Shown here piece after piece: positions 51,387-53,824 of a stretch of DNA of 53,824 nt (position 1 is the stretch's first letter; the number at the start of each line of letters is the position of its first letter). The notes under the pieces are model-generated. The model saw only the letters and a list, made by a program, of their open reading frames with translations. It did not search any database and was not told where the DNA came from. The position numbers and the translations under genes are program-made. Source of the stretch: Alistipes sp. (GTDB lineage: Bacteria; Bacteroidota; Bacteroidia; Bacteroidales; Rikenellaceae); assembly GCA_017465605.1 (NCBI GenBank), contig JAFTVW010000025.1, positions 1 through 53,824 on the forward strand. Direction: 5' to 3'.

Positions 51387-52055
51387 ATGAAAATCAATAA
51401 GGAAGGTTATAAAATAATCGCCACATCAGGCCTTATATGCCTCGTAATTTGGGCATTGATTTACTACTTCCAGAGCCACGATTCAGGCACAGGGTTGCTC
51501 ATCACAAGCACCATTACCTTACTTGCATTCTGGTTCTTTATCGTGGCATTCTTCCGAGAGCCTCGCCGCGTGAAGATTCACGACCCGGAACTTGTATTCT
51601 CGCCTTGCGACGGACGAGTGGTGGTTACCGAGGTGGTTTACGAGGACGAGTACATCAAAGAGGAGATGTTGCAAATCTCAATCTTTATGTCGATTACCAA
51701 TATCCATATGAACTGGTTGCCCGTAGCAGGAGAGGTTGAATATTACAAATATCACCCAGGCCGTTTCCTTATCGCTTGGCACCCAAAGTCATCAACCGAG
51801 AACGAGCGCACAACTTCGGTCGTAAGATTGGATAATGGCAAGCGAGTATTGTTCCGTCAGGTTGCAGGCTTGATTGCACGACGCATTGTATCGTATATCA
51901 AAGTGGGAGATAAAGTTAATCAGAATGATGTATTCGGATTTATCAAGTTTGGCTCACGCATTGATGTACTTGTTCCAAAGAACAGCGAACTATTGGTGGA
52001 GATTGGTGACCCAGTAATCGGTTCACAAACCCCCATTGTAAGACTTCGCAAATAG
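51387..52055 (+). CDS. psd: Phosphatidylserine decarboxylase (short form)
   Basis: 222 residues, the short, archaetidylserine-type form. Two N-terminal membrane helices (about 11-28 and 32-53). VFSPCDGRVVV and SIFMSITNIHMNWLPVAGEV (the family's H-x-N-W segment), and the self-cleavage site FIKFGSRIDVLVP at Gly189-Ser190, which becomes the pyruvoyl group. Makes phosphatidylethanolamine. Fits beside cdsA; pssA is not in the window. Confidence 0.95.
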   Translation: MKINKEGYKIIATSGLICLVIWALIYYFQSHDSGTGLLITSTITLLAFWFFIVAFFREPRRVKIHDPELVFSPCDGRVVVTEVVYEDEYIKEEMLQISIFMSITNIHMNWLPVAGEVEYYKYHPGRFLIAWHPKSSTENERTTSVVRLDNGKRVLFRQVAGLIARRIVSYIKVGDKVNQNDVFGFIKFGSRIDVLVPKNSELLVEIGDPVIGSQTPIVRLRK

Positions 52056-52140
52056 AAATCTAAGTGAAACAAATTAAGTCACGCGATTGAGTCGGATTAG
52101 GTGATGACTCAACGTGAATATCGGCTGAAAACATAAAAAT

Positions 52141-53247
52141 ATGGCAGTAACAATACAAAGTGTGATAAAGTTTATGGTCGGATTGGCCATAACTGCCGCC
52201 ATACTATTTTTGATATGGTATTTCAGTTCGGTCGTGATATATATTTTGGTGTCGGCCGTATTGGCCATTATGGGACGACCTCTTGTTAGTTGGCTACTCA
52301 AACTGCAAATCGCGGGCAAATCAATGCCCCGTTGGAGTGCAGCATCAATCACACTAGTTGTGATTATGAGTGTAATGATGGCTGTCTTCTCGCTGTTTAT
52401 CCCGCTTATTTTTAACAAAATCAACGAGTTTGCACATCTCGATTTCCCATCGGTACTTGCATCGGTAGAGGAGCCTATCGCCCACGCTCAGGCATATATG
52501 CAACACACCTTTGCTATGCCCGAGACAAATTTCTCACTCACCGACACGCTTGCCACAACCATCAAGAGTTTCATCAACTACGATACGATAAACAACACCT
52601 TCACGTCGATAATCAACATCGCTCTATCGACCCTGATTACCATCTTCTCAATATCGTTCATTACATTCTTCTTCCTCAAAGAGGACGGATTGTTTTACTC
52701 AATGGTAACAGCAATGTTTCCAGAGCGTCTGCAACAAAACGTAACAAGAGCATTAGACTCTATTACCGTTTTGCTATCGCGCTACTTTACGGGCCTTCTG
52801 ACCGAGAGCCTGATTTTGATGGTGGTCATATCGACGGTGATGATTCTCTTCGGTATGAAGACCGACAACGCCCTGATGATAGGTCTTATAATGGGCGTTA
52901 TGAATGTGATTCCTTACGCAGGCCCGCTCATCGGTGGTGTAATTTCGGCATTCATCGGCATCGTAACTCCAATCGAAGGCTACACGGCAATTGCTTCAGT
53001 GGTGATTATATGTTGCACGCTATTCTGCATCAAAGGTTTTGACGACTTCGTATTGCAGCCAACAATCTACTCGGAGCGAGTAAAGGCGCATCCGTTGGAG
53101 ATTTTCTTGGTGATTTTGATGGCAGGTTATATGGCGGGTATAGTCGGAATGTTATTGGCGATACCATCATACACCGTACTGCGAGTTCTGGCCAAAGAGT
53201 TCTTCTCGGAGTTCTCACTCGTGAAGAAATTAACGCAGAATATATAA
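52141..53247 (+). CDS. AI-2E-family (PerM-like) membrane protein
   Basis: 368 residues with seven to eight membrane helices. Family features: FSISFITFFFLKEDG (middle), GLLTESLILMVV, and the Gly/Pro-rich MNVIPYAGPLIGGVISAFIG (about 258-277). Members transport varied substrates (autoinducer-2, sodium, or act as permeases), so the name should not be read as evidence of quorum sensing. It starts 85 bases after psd and is followed 48 bases later by the flavokinase gene. No promoter of consensus form was found between psd and here. Confidence 0.9.
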   Translation: MAVTIQSVIKFMVGLAITAAILFLIWYFSSVVIYILVSAVLAIMGRPLVSWLLKLQIAGKSMPRWSAASITLVVIMSVMMAVFSLFIPLIFNKINEFAHLDFPSVLASVEEPIAHAQAYMQHTFAMPETNFSLTDTLATTIKSFINYDTINNTFTSIINIALSTLITIFSISFITFFFLKEDGLFYSMVTAMFPERLQQNVTRALDSITVLLSRYFTGLLTESLILMVVISTVMILFGMKTDNALMIGLIMGVMNVIPYAGPLIGGVISAFIGIVTPIEGYTAIASVVIICCTLFCIKGFDDFVLQPTIYSERVKAHPLEIFLVILMAGYMAGIVGMLLAIPSYTVLRVLAKEFFSEFSLVKKLTQNI

Positions 53248-53295
53248 CATCGGGAATCATACCCCCACTCTCACCCCAACTTGTAACATAGGACA

Positions 53296-53652
53296 ATGAT
53301 AATAAAAGGAGTAGTAATTCACGGAGCGCAGTTAGGCCGCAAAATGGGATTCCCGACGGCCAACATTGATGCACGCAACATTAGAGTTGACAACGGTGTA
53401 TACTACTCTATCGTTACAATTGACGGGCAGACATACAACGCAATGAGCAACATCGGTACACGCCCATCGGTTGACGGTAATACACGTCTTTTAGAGACTC
53501 ATCTATTCAATTTCACAGGTGACCTTTACGGCCGAGAGATAGAGGTCAAGTTGATTCATAAAATCCGCGATGAACGCCGTTTCGAGAGCATCGACCAATT
53601 GAAAGGTCAACTTAAAAAAGATGCCTCAAAATGCAATTTAGAGCCAAAGTAA
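53296..53652 (+). CDS. Stand-alone riboflavin kinase domain
   Basis: 118 residues covering only the flavokinase half of RibF. It starts MIIKGVVIHGAQLG and contains GFPTANI (18-24), GVYY (34-37), SNIGTRPS (51-58) and ETHLFNFTGDLYG (67-79, with catalytic Glu67). The FAD synthetase (nucleotidyltransferase) half that precedes this domain in bacterial RibF is absent, and the 48 bases upstream cannot encode it. It should convert riboflavin to FMN, with no adenylyltransferase activity expected. A second, bifunctional RibF elsewhere in the genome would be expected. Confidence 0.9.
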   Translation: MIIKGVVIHGAQLGRKMGFPTANIDARNIRVDNGVYYSIVTIDGQTYNAMSNIGTRPSVDGNTRLLETHLFNFTGDLYGREIEVKLIHKIRDERRFESIDQLKGQLKKDASKCNLEPK

Positions 53653-53681
53653 ATAGGCACAAACAATACTATGCAAATTAA

Positions 53682-53717
53682 ATGTGGTTGTCCAACAAGT
53701 TTGTCGGACAACCACAT
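53682..53717. terminator. Perfect 12-base inverted repeat after the flavokinase gene
   Basis: ATGTGGTTGTCC (53682-53693) with GGACAACCACAT (53706-53717). No T-run follows on the plus strand; leftward, TTTAATTTG follows. Confidence 0.6.
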
Positions 53718-53751
53718 CTATCTCAGAAGTTGTATAACAAGAGCTATTTTT

Positions 53752-53809
53752 AGGCCCTCGAAGCCCGAAAAACCGCAGCATACTCTGGGTATGTGAGCAT
53801 TTTGAGGGC
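53752..53809. repeat. Nested hairpin at the right edge
   Basis: GCCCTCGAA (53753-53761) pairs imperfectly with TTTTGAGGGC (53800-53809); inside, CATAC-tctg-GGTATG (53780-53794). No gene is visible in the last 170 bases. Confidence 0.45.
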
Positions 53810-53824
53810 AAGAGAAACAACAAA

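Noticed and set aside
52141-53247. Quorum-sensing exporter
   Set aside because: The AI-2E family name does not establish autoinducer transport, and no luxS or signalling genes are present.
53638-53823. 61-codon minus-strand frame at the right edge
   Set aside because: Covers two inverted repeats and no family features are visible.

Overview
The window looks like a chromosome segment from a gut-type Bacteroidales, probably Rikenellaceae/Alistipes-like. This rests on four things. There is a SusC/SusD pair with a third surface lipoprotein. Many genes start a few tens of bases after the Bacteroidetes promoter TTG-N18-20-TAnnTTTG. Shine-Dalgarno sites are scarce. The gene orders rsfS-ftsH-cdsA-psd and rseC-rnfBCDGEA fit the group. 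The Alistipes-like placement is inference. No rRNA, tRNA, CRISPR array, transposase or phage gene was seen.

Layout. 1-1.9 kb: tail of an unknown gene, a small lipoprotein and a secreted glycerophosphodiesterase. 2-3.3 kb: an NCS2 nucleobase permease. 3.7-9.5 kb: a SusC-SusD-lipoprotein uptake operon with no adjacent enzyme or regulator. 9.6-10 kb: repeat-rich spacer. 10-14 kb: TPR protein, tadA, aspS and a 52-residue rubredoxin. 14.1-21.3 kb: leftward nadE-rseC-rnfBCDGEA, linking NAD synthesis to the Rnf ferredoxin:NAD oxidoreductase; this NadE lacks the glutaminase cysteine. 21.4-28.3 kb: PEGA-like protein, a structured RNA candidate, and the leftward series trkA, deoxynucleoside kinase, rsmF, merR, nif3, zinc-ribbon protein. 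28.5-30.5 kb: a small Cys-rich membrane protein, a fimbrillin-like lipoprotein preceded by a 38-residue peptide gene, and a leader with a G9 tract and an intrinsic terminator. 30.5-31.1 kb: rplU-rpmA.

31.2-34.7 kb: a three-gene cassette (receiver-like, HEAT-like, GT2-like membrane protein) whose receiver and transferase lack key catalytic residues, then cysQ and a second short peptide gene related to the one at 29.8 kb. 34.8-35.3 kb: a cluster of palindromic repeats. 35.4-40.2 kb: lipoprotein dipeptidyl peptidase III, DoxX-like protein, panC-panD, DUF456 protein. 40.3-43.9 kb (leftward): HAD phosphatase, ClC with CBS domains, trpS. 44-47.6 kb: ThuA-like lipoprotein, beta-propeller lipoprotein, small lipoprotein, oxyR. 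47.8-53.7 kb: rsfS, ftsH, cdsA, psd, an AI-2E-family protein and a stand-alone riboflavin kinase domain.

The strongest unexplained signals are: a family of about 75-82 bp intergenic palindromes, six copies in three places, whose stems change in sequence but keep pairing; a 114-nt multi-stem RNA candidate near 22.3 kb resembling 6S RNA in architecture; the pseudo-enzyme cassette at 31-33.7 kb; and the pair of very short APE(I/V)E-type peptide genes. All family names come from reading the translations; no database search was possible.
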